Shown piece after piece: positions 1 to 5,650 of a DNA stretch of 9,602 nt. The notes under the pieces were generated by a model that made no database searches, was not told the DNA's origin, and saw only the letters and a list, made by a program, of their open reading frames with translations. This DNA comes from Actinomycetota bacterium. Its GTDB lineage: Bacteria; Actinomycetota; Thermoleophilia; UBA2241. The number at the start of each line of letters is the position of its first letter. Within the stretch, counting starts at the first letter, position 1. A program made the translations under genes and the position numbers. The DNA is taken from positions 1 through 9,602 of the forward strand of contig PKYM01000053.1 in the NCBI GenBank assembly GCA_003132645.1. Reading direction: 5' to 3'.

Positions 1-76
1 TGCCCGGCGGCACAGGCACCCAGTCGTCGGGAGGTCGCGGCGCGTCGTCCGGCGGTCGGGTCGGGTCGTCGCTCAT
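1..76 (-). CDS. 5' end of a hypothetical protein (runs off the left edge)
   Basis: An ATG opens a reading frame that stays open for 25 codons to the window edge. The visible N-terminus begins MSDDPTRPPDDAPRPPDD and is rich in proline and aspartate, which looks like a disordered leader rather than a signal peptide. No strong Shine-Dalgarno sequence is visible before the ATG. The start lies 44 nt downstream of the CoA-binding gene stop on the same strand, so it is probably the third gene of the radical SAM operon. Too little is present to name a family. It could be a chance open stretch, since such frames are common at this GC content. Confidence 0.4.
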   Translation of the reverse strand, partial: MSDDPTRPPDDAPRPPDDWVPVPPG

Positions 77-120
77 CGGCTACCGGATCGTCGGTCCACG
101 GCGAGCCTTGTCCTCAGAGA

Positions 121-558
121 TCAGTACTTGCCGAGCGCCCGCCTGATCCAGCGGTGCGGCGAATGGGCGCTGAATCCTGGCGTGACGTACATCACGGCGC
201 AGGTGCCGGCGCAGACCTCGAGGCCGCGCCGGCTCGCCAGCTCGAGGGCTTCGGGCGTGTCGGTGCGCTGGTGGATCCAGACCGCCTTGATGCCGGCGTC
301 GGCGACTCTTGCCACCCACGCCGCGGTCTCCTCTTTGGGCAGCTCGAGCACGACCGCCTCGACCGGCGTCGGGAGGGCGTTGAGATCGGCGAAGGTCCTG
401 TCGCCATCGATCTCGTCGATGGAGGGGTCGACGGCGTACACCGTCTTGCCCGACCGCTTCAGGGCGTTGTAAGTGAGCTTGGGAAAGGGGCGCTTTCCGG
501 TGTGGCCGACGAGCGCGAAGCTGTCGCGCTCCCAGAATGTCTGTCGTTGCGATGTCAC
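121..558 (-). CDS. CoA-binding domain protein (YccU-like, CoA_binding_2 family)
   Basis: A 145-residue single-domain protein with a Rossmann-like CoA-binding fold. The first strand and nucleotide-binding loop read SFALVGHTGKRPFPKLTYNAL; the second strand is KTVYAVDPS, followed by the family's usual 'F-A-D-L-N-A-L-P-x-P-V-E-A-V-V-L' segment, the AGIKAVWIHQRT strand and a GLEVCAGTCAVMY element. The C-terminal HRWIRRALGKY resembles the tail of longer members of this family. The GTG start is chosen because an ideal AAGGAGG lies five bases before it; the frame extends upstream but has no family similarity there. These proteins are assumed to bind CoA or a related nucleotide; no reaction is established, and it should be cytosolic. 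It sits 28 nt downstream of the radical SAM gene, so they are probably co-transcribed. The family call is firm; the function is not known. Confidence 0.87.
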   Translation of the reverse strand: MTSQRQTFWERDSFALVGHTGKRPFPKLTYNALKRSGKTVYAVDPSIDEIDGDRTFADLNALPTPVEAVVLELPKEETAAWVARVADAGIKAVWIHQRTDTPEALELASRRGLEVCAGTCAVMYVTPGFSAHSPHRWIRRALGKY

Positions 559-563
559 AGGTT

Positions 564-570
564 CCTCCTT
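564..570 (-). promoter_or_regulatory. Strong Shine-Dalgarno site deciding the CoA-binding gene start
   Basis: AAGGAGG on the minus strand, five bases before the GTG at 558. It lies in the 28-nt gap after the radical SAM stop codon and argues against the longer upstream reading of the same frame. It is one of the best ribosome-binding sites in the window. Confidence 0.8.
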
Positions 571-586
571 GCTTTGCCGCCGCTCG

Positions 587-1513
587 TCAACGGGGCTCTT
601 CAACACCGCCCCCGCCAACGCCGTAGCACTGGTCGGGGGCGAGCACGTCGAGATGCCGACCCGCCGCTCGCAGGCGACCGCGCAGCTCGTAACAGAGGTG
701 GCACTCGTCGGCGTAGAGCGCCCGCAGGGGCGCGAGGCCGCTGCGCCTGGCAAGCTCCCAGGGCCCGCCGGCGAGGATCTCGCGCACGACCGGCAGCGTG
801 AGCGGGTCGTAGGCGGAGCTGAGCCCGGCGAGCGGCTGCTCGAAAACGTTGCCGGCGCTGATCCCCTGACAGAGCTGGAGGCTGCCGTCGCAGCCGACGT
901 GGGCGCGACCGGGGTCGGAGAAGTCCTCGTAGGGACAGGACGTGAGAGTCTCGGGGGGGCGGCGCAGGAGCTCGCCGCAGGCGAGCTCCTGCGCCGCCCT
1001 TCCTTTGAACATGATCGCGCCGGGCTCGCCGCAGGCCACGCCGAGGTCGGCCACCGCGGCCGGCGCGCCGACCTCGAGAACGGCCATCGGCAGCTCGAGC
1101 TGCCGGGCGGCGATCACGGCGTTGCGCAGGCGGATCTCGCTGGCGAGCGACTCGGTGAAGCAGGCATACGACGACAGCGCGAAGTCGGCTACGCCGAGCT
1201 CGGCGAACGGCGCGAGCCAGACCAGGGCGTCGTCGACCGACTCCGCCCAGAAGCAGTTGCTCACCACGCCGACGTCGAGTCCCGCCGCGCGGGCGTGGCG
1301 AGCCGCGGCCAGCACGACCGGGTAAGCCAGCATCGGCTCCCCGCCCTCGAAGTAGACCATCGCGCAGCCGGCCGCCGCGGCCTGGTCGACGACCGCCCGT
1401 AGTTGGGCGAGCGTCATGGTCCCCTCCTGCTCGGGGCTACCCCAGACGAAGCAGTGCTCGCAGGCGTAGGTGCAGCGGTACGTCACCAGCAGGTGAATGG
1501 CCTCGAGGTGCAT
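587..1513 (-). CDS. Radical SAM protein with Cys-rich (SPASM-like) C-terminal region
   Basis: A 308-residue radical SAM enzyme. The cluster-binding C-x3-C-x2-C is at residues 14, 18 and 21 (RCTYACEHC), and the SAM-contacting GGEP is at 57-60 (YFEGGEP). The second half has six further cysteines at 193, 208, 215, 271, 274 and 296, including 'GCDGSLQLCQGIS' and 'CHLC', which suggests one auxiliary iron-sulfur cluster or more, as in SPASM or twitch enzymes. Such enzymes cut S-adenosylmethionine to a 5'-deoxyadenosyl radical; the substrate here cannot be read. No precursor-peptide gene is visible beside it in the window. The ATG at 1513 fits the family N-terminus (MHLEAIHLLVTYRC), but its ribosome site is weak, and the frame continues upstream through a repeat. 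Residues about 172-186 are encoded by a perfect hairpin (see 957-999). Probably the first gene of an operon with the CoA-binding protein. Confidence 0.87.
   Translation of the reverse strand: MHLEAIHLLVTYRCTYACEHCFVWGSPEQEGTMTLAQLRAVVDQAAAAGCAMVYFEGGEPMLAYPVVLAAARHARAAGLDVGVVSNCFWAESVDDALVWLAPFAELGVADFALSSYACFTESLASEIRLRNAVIAARQLELPMAVLEVGAPAAVADLGVACGEPGAIMFKGRAAQELACGELLRRPPETLTSCPYEDFSDPGRAHVGCDGSLQLCQGISAGNVFEQPLAGLSSAYDPLTLPVVREILAGGPWELARRSGLAPLRALYADECHLCYELRGRLRAAGRHLDVLAPDQCYGVGGGGVEEPR
957..999. repeat. Perfect 20-bp inverted repeat with 3-nt loop, inside the radical SAM gene
   Basis: The arms at 957-976 and 980-999 are exact reverse complements, separated only by GCA (TGC on the coding strand). 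With G-U pairs the stem can extend four more pairs outwards. It encodes roughly residues 172-186 (RAAQELACGELLRRP) of the radical SAM protein, preceded by the GGA-AGG codon pair that is unusual for this GC-rich gene. No T-run follows on either strand, so it is not a normal intrinsic terminator. It could be an inverted duplication produced by template switching, or an mRNA structure. Confidence 0.9.
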
Positions 1514-1713
1514 GTCGTCACTGTACGCCGTGCCGCGGCGCCCGGCGAGTGGTGAGAACCCGCGCCCAGCGAGCGGTGAGAACACGTGCCGGGCGAGCGG
1601 GGGGGCGCCCAGCGTGATGAGAGGCGGCGCACGCCCAGCGCCGTCTCGCTGTAGAATCGCACGAGAGCGGGCCACGTGCGCTGCCGAAACAGACCCGAAA
1701 GGCGGGCGGTCCC
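1514..1713. promoter_or_regulatory. Divergent intergenic region between the radical SAM and HEAT genes
   Basis: This 200-nt gap must hold the start signals for both divergent units. It contains the 24-bp tandem repeat described separately, two CACGTG palindromes at 1583-1588 and 1673-1678, and a -10-like TAGAAT at 1652-1657 facing the HEAT gene. No convincing -35 box pairs with that hexamer, so the promoter reading is weak. The radical SAM frame also stays open through much of this gap, so part of it may be coding if translation starts further upstream. Confidence 0.35.
1538..1601. repeat. 24-bp tandem repeat, about 2.7 copies, upstream of the radical SAM gene
   Basis: Units begin at 1538, 1562 and 1586. 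The first two (22 bases each plus a 2-base spacer) differ at only two positions, with core GCGCCC-G/A-GCGAG-T/C-GGTGAGAAC; the third keeps the GTGCCGGGCGAGCGG portion and then degenerates. The period is a multiple of three, and in the radical SAM frame it would encode an FSPLAGR-type repeat. The repeat lies 25 bases upstream of the chosen ATG, so it is either a repeated operator in the divergent promoter region or an N-terminal extension of the protein. Confidence 0.75.
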
Positions 1714-2214
1714 ATGCCGATAGGACGACCCAACGTCGAAAGGATGGACGTCCACAACCAGGTCGAAGGCCTGCTGCGGGCGAGCAAGTACAAAAAGGAC
1801 CCTGAGCTCGCCGAGCAGGCGCGCCTGGCGCTGGAGCGCCGCATGCCGGTCCTGCTCGACACCTTCCAGTCCAAGAACACGCGCCACATGGTGCTGGCGC
1901 GCGATGCCTTCAGGCAGGTCGGCCAGCCGGCGGTGCCGTTCCTCACCGACGTGGTCGATCACGGCGACACCGGTAAGCGCCAGGATGCGATCCACATCCT
2001 GGGCGAGGTCGGCTTGCCGACCGGGCTGCCGGCGCTCACCGACGGGCTCAGGGACCGCGATTCCGGAGTGCGCCTGCTGGCGGTGCGCTCGCTGGCGAAG
2101 ATCGCCGGACCGCAGGCCATCGAGCTGCTGCAGTCGGCCTTGCGCGACAGGGACGAGGACGTGCGCGTGCAGGCCATCAAGGTGCTCAACAAGCGGGGGG
2201 TGGGGACGCCGTGA
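1714..2214 (+). CDS. Small HEAT-repeat protein
   Basis: A 166-residue, all-helical protein. Repeats begin near residues 57, 88, 119 and 150 with an exact 31-residue period: each starts with a helix of the type 'VRLLAVRSLAKIAG' and continues with a 'PALTDGLRDRD' or 'ELLQSALRDRD' second helix; the last is only half a repeat. Residues 1-55 form a charged helical leader not matched to a family. HEAT arrays are scaffolds for protein binding, so a catalytic role is not expected, and no signal peptide or membrane segment is present. The ATG at 1714 is preceded by GAAAGGCGGG at usable spacing; an in-frame ATG at 1744 is possible but has GAAAGG immediately against it. The stop codon overlaps the GTG of the next gene (GTGA), implying translational coupling to the FAD oxidoreductase. 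The partner is unknown. Confidence 0.8.
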   Translation: MPIGRPNVERMDVHNQVEGLLRASKYKKDPELAEQARLALERRMPVLLDTFQSKNTRHMVLARDAFRQVGQPAVPFLTDVVDHGDTGKRQDAIHILGEVGLPTGLPALTDGLRDRDSGVRLLAVRSLAKIAGPQAIELLQSALRDRDEDVRVQAIKVLNKRGVGTP

Positions 2215-3590
2215 GCAAGGACTATCGCTCGTTCAGCATGTGGCTCGACGGCCTGCCCGGCGAGCTCTCGCCGCGGCCGGCACTAAGCGGCTCGGTCGAG
2301 GTCGACGTGGCCATCGTCGGAGGCGGCTACACGGGCCTCTGGACGGCCTACTATCTGAAGAAGGCCGACCCCTCGCTGCGCATCGCCATCCTCGAAAAGG
2401 AGATCGTCGGGTTCGGCGCTTCGGGGCGCAACGGCGGCTGGTGCTCGAGCTTCTTCGCCGCCTCACCGGGCACGATCGCCGCCGAGTTCGGTCGCGACGC
2501 GGCCATCGCCATGCAGCGCGCCATGTTCGCGACCGTCGACGAGGTCGGCCGCGTGGTCGCCGACGAAGGCATCGACGCGCGCTTTCACAAGGGCGGGGTG
2601 CTCACTCTGGCGACCTCCGGCGCCCAGCTCGGGCGCCTGCAGGACGAGGTCGACAGCGAGCGCGAGTGGGGCTTTGGCGCCGAGGACTACGCCTGCCTCG
2701 GCGCCGCCGAGACCGCGCAGCGCATCAGGGTCGAGGGCTGCCTGGGAGCGATGTACTCGCCGCACTGCGCGTCGGTCGACCCGGCCCGTCTGGCGCGCGG
2801 CCTGGCCGAGACGGCCGAGAAGCTCGGCGTGACCATCTACGAGGGCACCCCGGCGCTGGCGCTGGTGGCCCACGAGGTGCCCACGCCGGGGGGCACGGTC
2901 ACGGCCCGCGTCGTCGTGAACGCGCTCGAGGGCTACGTCGTCACCCTGCCGGGCCACGCGCGCGACCGGGTGCCGCTCTACTCGGTGATGATCGCCACCG
3001 AGCCGCTGCCGCAGTCGTTCTGGGACGAGGTCGGCTGGGCCGGCCGCGAGGTCTTCGGCGACGAGCGCTACCTGCTGATCTACTGCATGCGCACCGCCGA
3101 CGACCGCATCGCGCTGGGCGGTCGCGGCGCCCCGTATCACTTCGGCTCGAAGGTGAGTGACGACTACGATCGCGCCCCCGAGGTGTTCGGCGAGCTGCAC
3201 AACGTGCTCAAGACGCTGTTTCCGGCGCTCGGCGGCGCCCGCATCACCCATACCTGGGGCGGCTGCCTGGGCGTGCCGCGCGACTGGTTCACCTCGGTCG
3301 GCTACGACGAGCAGGCGGGCATGGCCTGGGCGGGCGGCTACGTCGGCGACGGCGTGGCGACCACCAACCTGGCTGGGCGCACGCTGGCTGAGCTCATCGC
3401 GGGCGCCGATCACGGGCTGGCTGACCTGCCCTGGGTCGGTCACGTGTCGCGGCGCTGGGAGCCCGAGCCGCTGCGCTGGCTGGGCGTGAACCTGACACTG
3501 CAGATGATGGCCAGCGCCGACCGCTTCGAGGCGCGTACCGGCAGGCCGTCAAAACGCGCCGACCTCACGGCTCGTCTGATCGGGCGCTAG
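2211..3590 (+). CDS. FAD-dependent oxidoreductase, DAO family
   Basis: A 459-residue flavoprotein of the D-amino acid oxidase/glycine oxidase-like superfamily. The FAD ADP-binding fold is at residues 31-63: VDVAIVGGGYTGLWTAYYL (GxGxxG, here G37-G39-G42) ending with the acidic E62 of AILEKE. It is followed by FGASGRNGGW (68-77), the usual flavin-side motif of this family, and near the C-terminus by AGGYVGDGVATTNLAGRTL, which closes over the flavin. The family oxidises amines or amino acids such as sarcosine, glycine or D-amino acids with FAD. The substrate cannot be deduced; members with the WEPEPLRWLG tail are generally annotated only as FAD-dependent oxidoreductases. No signal peptide is seen, so it should be cytosolic. 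The GTG start overlaps the HEAT stop in GTGA and is supported by the N-terminus just ahead of the FAD strand. A stem-loop follows the stop. Confidence 0.9.
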   Translation: MSKDYRSFSMWLDGLPGELSPRPALSGSVEVDVAIVGGGYTGLWTAYYLKKADPSLRIAILEKEIVGFGASGRNGGWCSSFFAASPGTIAAEFGRDAAIAMQRAMFATVDEVGRVVADEGIDARFHKGGVLTLATSGAQLGRLQDEVDSEREWGFGAEDYACLGAAETAQRIRVEGCLGAMYSPHCASVDPARLARGLAETAEKLGVTIYEGTPALALVAHEVPTPGGTVTARVVVNALEGYVVTLPGHARDRVPLYSVMIATEPLPQSFWDEVGWAGREVFGDERYLLIYCMRTADDRIALGGRGAPYHFGSKVSDDYDRAPEVFGELHNVLKTLFPALGGARITHTWGGCLGVPRDWFTSVGYDEQAGMAWAGGYVGDGVATTNLAGRTLAELIAGADHGLADLPWVGHVSRRWEPEPLRWLGVNLTLQMMASADRFEARTGRPSKRADLTARLIGR

Positions 3591-3604
3591 CAGGTGAAGG
3601 GTAC

Positions 3605-3628
3605 GCCCGGGTGTAGCGAACGCCGGGC
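3605..3628 (+). terminator. Small GC stem-loop after the oxidoreductase gene
   Basis: GCCCGG and CCGGGC pair across a 12-nt loop, beginning 14 bases after the TAG stop and followed by only two Ts. It is a weak candidate for an intrinsic terminator of the HEAT/oxidoreductase unit; the larger hairpin just downstream is a better one. Confidence 0.3.
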
Positions 3629-3668
3629 TTGACGAACGCCTGCACCGAACGCGAGGGGGATAAGCGAA

Positions 3669-3731
3669 AGCCGAGCAACTCGGCGTCCGGCGCCGGGGTA
3701 GGGACAGCGCCGGACGCCGAGCTGCTCGGCT
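3669..3731 (+). terminator. 25-bp near-perfect hairpin; candidate terminator or small inverted element
   Basis: The arms at 3669-3693 and 3707-3731 are reverse complements with one internal mismatch, across a 13-nt loop (CGGGGTAGGGACA). On the plus strand the stem is followed by CTTTGTTCT, a short imperfect T-rich run, so it could end transcription of the HEAT/oxidoreductase unit. The stem is much longer than a usual terminator stem, so a mobile REP- or MITE-like hairpin is an alternative. The arm pairing is certain; the function is inferred. Confidence 0.6.
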
Positions 3732-3916
3732 CTTTGTTCTGGTCGCGTTCCCAGATCCCTGGACACTACTTCTACCCAGCTCGGCGGGGTTCGGGCGCCG
3801 TTTCACGCACCGTTTTGGCGTCGTTTCCCGGTCAGATCCCCGGGTCGGCGCCGTCGCGACGCGAAGTTCCTGGCAGTTGGGGGGCAAGTTCCGCGCGATG
3901 CGGGAACAAGGGGGAG

Positions 3917-4753
3917 ATGACAACAGACGACTTGAACGGTGACCGGCCGCACACGGCGACCGGCGAGATACTCATTGGCACCTCTGGGTGGTCGTACCGC
4001 CACTGGCGCGGGACCTTCTACCCGGAGCGACTCGTCGGCAACGGTACGCTGGCCTATTATGTCGCGCGCTTCGCCACGGTCGAGATCAACCGCACGTTCT
4101 ACTCGCTGCCCCAGGCGACCACGATCGAACGCTGGCGCGAGACGGCACGCCCGGGCTTCACGTTCGCGGCGAAGGCGCCGCGCGTGATCACCCACATGAA
4201 GCGCCTGCGCCGCAGCGACGCGGCCCTGGCCGACTTTCTGACCGACGTGCGCGGACTGGGGCCGGCCCTCGGTCCGATCCTGTTCCAGCTTCCCGGCGGC
4301 TTTCCCCGCGACACCGGGTTGCTGCGCAACTTCCTGGACATGCTGCCGCGCGACCTGACCTACGCCTTCGAGTTCCGCGATGAGAGCTGGTTTCGCGATC
4401 GCATCTACGACATGCTGGCCGATCGCGAGGCCGCCTTTTGCATCTACCACCTGGGTGACCGCGAGACGCCACACGTGGTCACGGCGCCGTTCGTCTACCT
4501 GCGCCTGCATGGTCTCGGCACGTCGCATGCCGGAGCGTATGGGCGCGAAGAGCTGCAGCGTTGGGCCGACGCCTGCCAGCAGTGGGCGGCCGACGAATTC
4601 GACGTGCGCGTCTACTTCAACAACGACATCGGCGGGTCGGCGCTGCGCGATGCCGTGACGCTGCGTAACCTGGTCGGCGAGCGTGTCGCCTGGGGCCTGC
4701 CGCGCGACCGTAAGTCAGGCGCCGACTCGTCGAACGGGCGGCTCTTCGGGTAA
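3917..4753 (+). CDS. DUF72 family protein (YecE-like)
   Basis: A 278-residue member of the DUF72 (YecE) family, a TIM-barrel-like fold of unknown biochemical role. Family signatures in order: IGTSGWSYRHWRGTFYP (20-36), VEINRTFYSLP (55-65), FAAKAPRVITHMKRL (83-97), GPILFQLP (119-126), AFEFRDESW (150-158), FVYLRLHG (192-199) and VYFNND (232-237). Length is normal for the family. The ATG at 3917 is selected because AAGGGGG lies just upstream and family similarity begins about 19 residues later; the first 17 residues are a polar leader. No signal peptide is seen, so it should be cytosolic. It is transcribed alone as far as can be seen, is separated from the oxidoreductase by hairpins, and converges on the D-aminopeptidase gene. 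The last codons and the stop fall in a 15-bp sequence that is duplicated just after the gene. Confidence 0.92.
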   Translation: MTTDDLNGDRPHTATGEILIGTSGWSYRHWRGTFYPERLVGNGTLAYYVARFATVEINRTFYSLPQATTIERWRETARPGFTFAAKAPRVITHMKRLRRSDAALADFLTDVRGLGPALGPILFQLPGGFPRDTGLLRNFLDMLPRDLTYAFEFRDESWFRDRIYDMLADREAAFCIYHLGDRETPHVVTAPFVYLRLHGLGTSHAGAYGREELQRWADACQQWAADEFDVRVYFNNDIGGSALRDAVTLRNLVGERVAWGLPRDRKSGADSSNGRLFG

Positions 4754-4771
4754 GGCGCGGCTCTTCGGGTA
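4738..4771. repeat. 15-bp direct repeat spanning the DUF72 stop codon
   Basis: GCGGCTCTTCGGGTA occurs at 4738-4752 and again at 4757-4771, 19 bases apart. The first copy encodes the last residues (GRLFG) and supplies the first two bases of the TAA stop; the second copy lies in the intergenic gap in another frame. It looks like a small local duplication. Confidence 0.8.
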
Positions 4772-4773
4772 GT

Positions 4774-4792
4774 GCGGCCGCAGGGTGGCCGC
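4774..4792. terminator. Weak stem-loop in the convergent DUF72/D-aminopeptidase gap
   Basis: GCGGCC pairs with GGCCGC across a 7-nt loop in the 81-nt gap between two convergent genes, where terminators are expected. There is no T-run on either strand and the stem is short, so this is only a possible terminator. Confidence 0.25.
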
Positions 4793-4834
4793 GCCGCCTG
4801 TCGGCGATGACGCCCGCGGCCAGGCCGGTCTGCC

Positions 4835-5650
4835 TCAGATCAGGTTCACGCAGGTGATGAACGAGGCGAAGACCGAGAGCCAGTCCGCCGCCGGGATCTC
4901 GATCGTCAAGCCGTCGAGTCGCGTGACACCGGGGCAGCCCGCCGCCTGGTCGCAGCGGTCGGGGCGGCCGAAACTCAGGCGCAGCGAGCGGCCGTTCCAG
5001 TCGAGCACCTCCGGCAGCGGCCCCGTCAGCGCCCGGTGCGCCCCGGCGCGCAGTGCGGTCCGCGCCGCGTCGAGCGCGAGAAACCGGGCGGCCGACCACG
5101 ACAGACCGTCCTTGACCGTTACCGTCTCGATGCCGGGCACCAGGGCCTGCGCCTCATCGGCCAGCTTGTCGTCGCCCGAGGCGAACACGAGTGGCACGCC
5201 GAAGGCCCCCGCGACTGCCGCGTTCAGGCCGAGTTCACCAACGGCGACCTCGCCGTCGGGCCCGCCACACAGCACCGCGCCTGTGATCGCGAACAGGTAG
5301 GTGTGGGCGAGGGTCGCCTGAGCCGTGCCGGCGCGCGCGTGGTAGCCGACCATGAAGGCGACATCGGCGCCGGTCTCCACACCGGACATCATGCTGAGCG
5401 CCGTGCCGCCGCCGCTGACCAGCGAGACCCCCGCCGGCAGCCCCGTGACCTCGAGGTTATCGCCGTGGTCGTGGGCGTCGCAGATGACGATCTCGTCGGC
5501 GCCGGCCTCGAGGCAGCCCGCCACGACGGCGTCGAGGTCGCCGCGCATCAGGCGGCGGGCGCCCTGCCATTCGTCGGTGCCATGCTCGATCTGGGCGAGC
5601 TGGCAGACACCGCTCACGCCTTCGAGGTCGATGCTGATGAAGACCTTCAC
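4835..5650 (-). CDS. dppA: M55 family D-aminopeptidase (DppA-like)
   Basis: A 271-residue zinc peptidase of family M55, whose best-known member is Bacillus subtilis DppA, which releases N-terminal D-amino acids from peptides such as D-Ala-D-Ala. Expected metal ligands are visible: D8 and E10 in SIDLEGVSG, H60 in CDAHDHG, H104 in VGYHARAG, and a Glu in VGELGLNA (E139). His116 in TLAHT matches the catalytic histidine position of the family. There is no signal peptide, so it should be a cytosolic enzyme acting on imported or wall-derived peptides. The GTG start overlaps the TGA of the solute-binding protein gene (GTGA at 5647-5650), so the two are translationally coupled. B. subtilis dppA also lies in a dipeptide transport operon. 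The family call is firm; exact peptide preference is not readable from sequence. Confidence 0.93.
   Translation of the reverse strand: MKVFISIDLEGVSGVCQLAQIEHGTDEWQGARRLMRGDLDAVVAGCLEAGADEIVICDAHDHGDNLEVTGLPAGVSLVSGGGTALSMMSGVETGADVAFMVGYHARAGTAQATLAHTYLFAITGAVLCGGPDGEVAVGELGLNAAVAGAFGVPLVFASGDDKLADEAQALVPGIETVTVKDGLSWSAARFLALDAARTALRAGAHRALTGPLPEVLDWNGRSLRLSFGRPDRCDQAAGCPGVTRLDGLTIEIPAADWLSVFASFITCVNLI

Larger units (their letters stand above)
3591..3916 (+). other. 326-nt intergenic region before the DUF72 gene
   Basis: The reading frame of the DUF72 gene stays open through most of this gap, but the translation has no family similarity and its composition is unlike the neighbouring genes, so I treat it as non-coding. 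It contains a 6-bp stem-loop at 3605-3628, the 25-bp hairpin at 3669-3731, and then an unusually T-rich and less GC-rich stretch (about 3731-3835) where a promoter for the DUF72 gene would lie. A TTGACG at 3629-3634 has no good -10 box at normal distance, so I do not call a promoter. Confidence 0.5.

Noticed and set aside
473..1402. A 309-codon plus-strand open frame opposite the radical SAM gene.
   Set aside because: The radical SAM motifs (CxxxCxxC, GGEP) lie on the minus strand; the plus-strand translation shows no domain.
1583..1678. Two CACGTG palindromes in the divergent gap as paired regulator sites.
   Set aside because: The same hexamer recurs inside coding sequence (for example near 3442 and 4474), so its occurrence here is not distinctive.
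2463..3443. A 326-codon minus-strand open frame opposite the FAD oxidoreductase.
   Set aside because: The plus-strand frame has the complete FAD-binding signatures; the opposite frame is His/Arg/Ala-rich with no motif.
3629..3916. A 96-codon N-terminal extension of the DUF72 protein.
   Set aside because: The extension has no family similarity, spans the 25-bp hairpin, and a ribosome site precedes the ATG at 3917.
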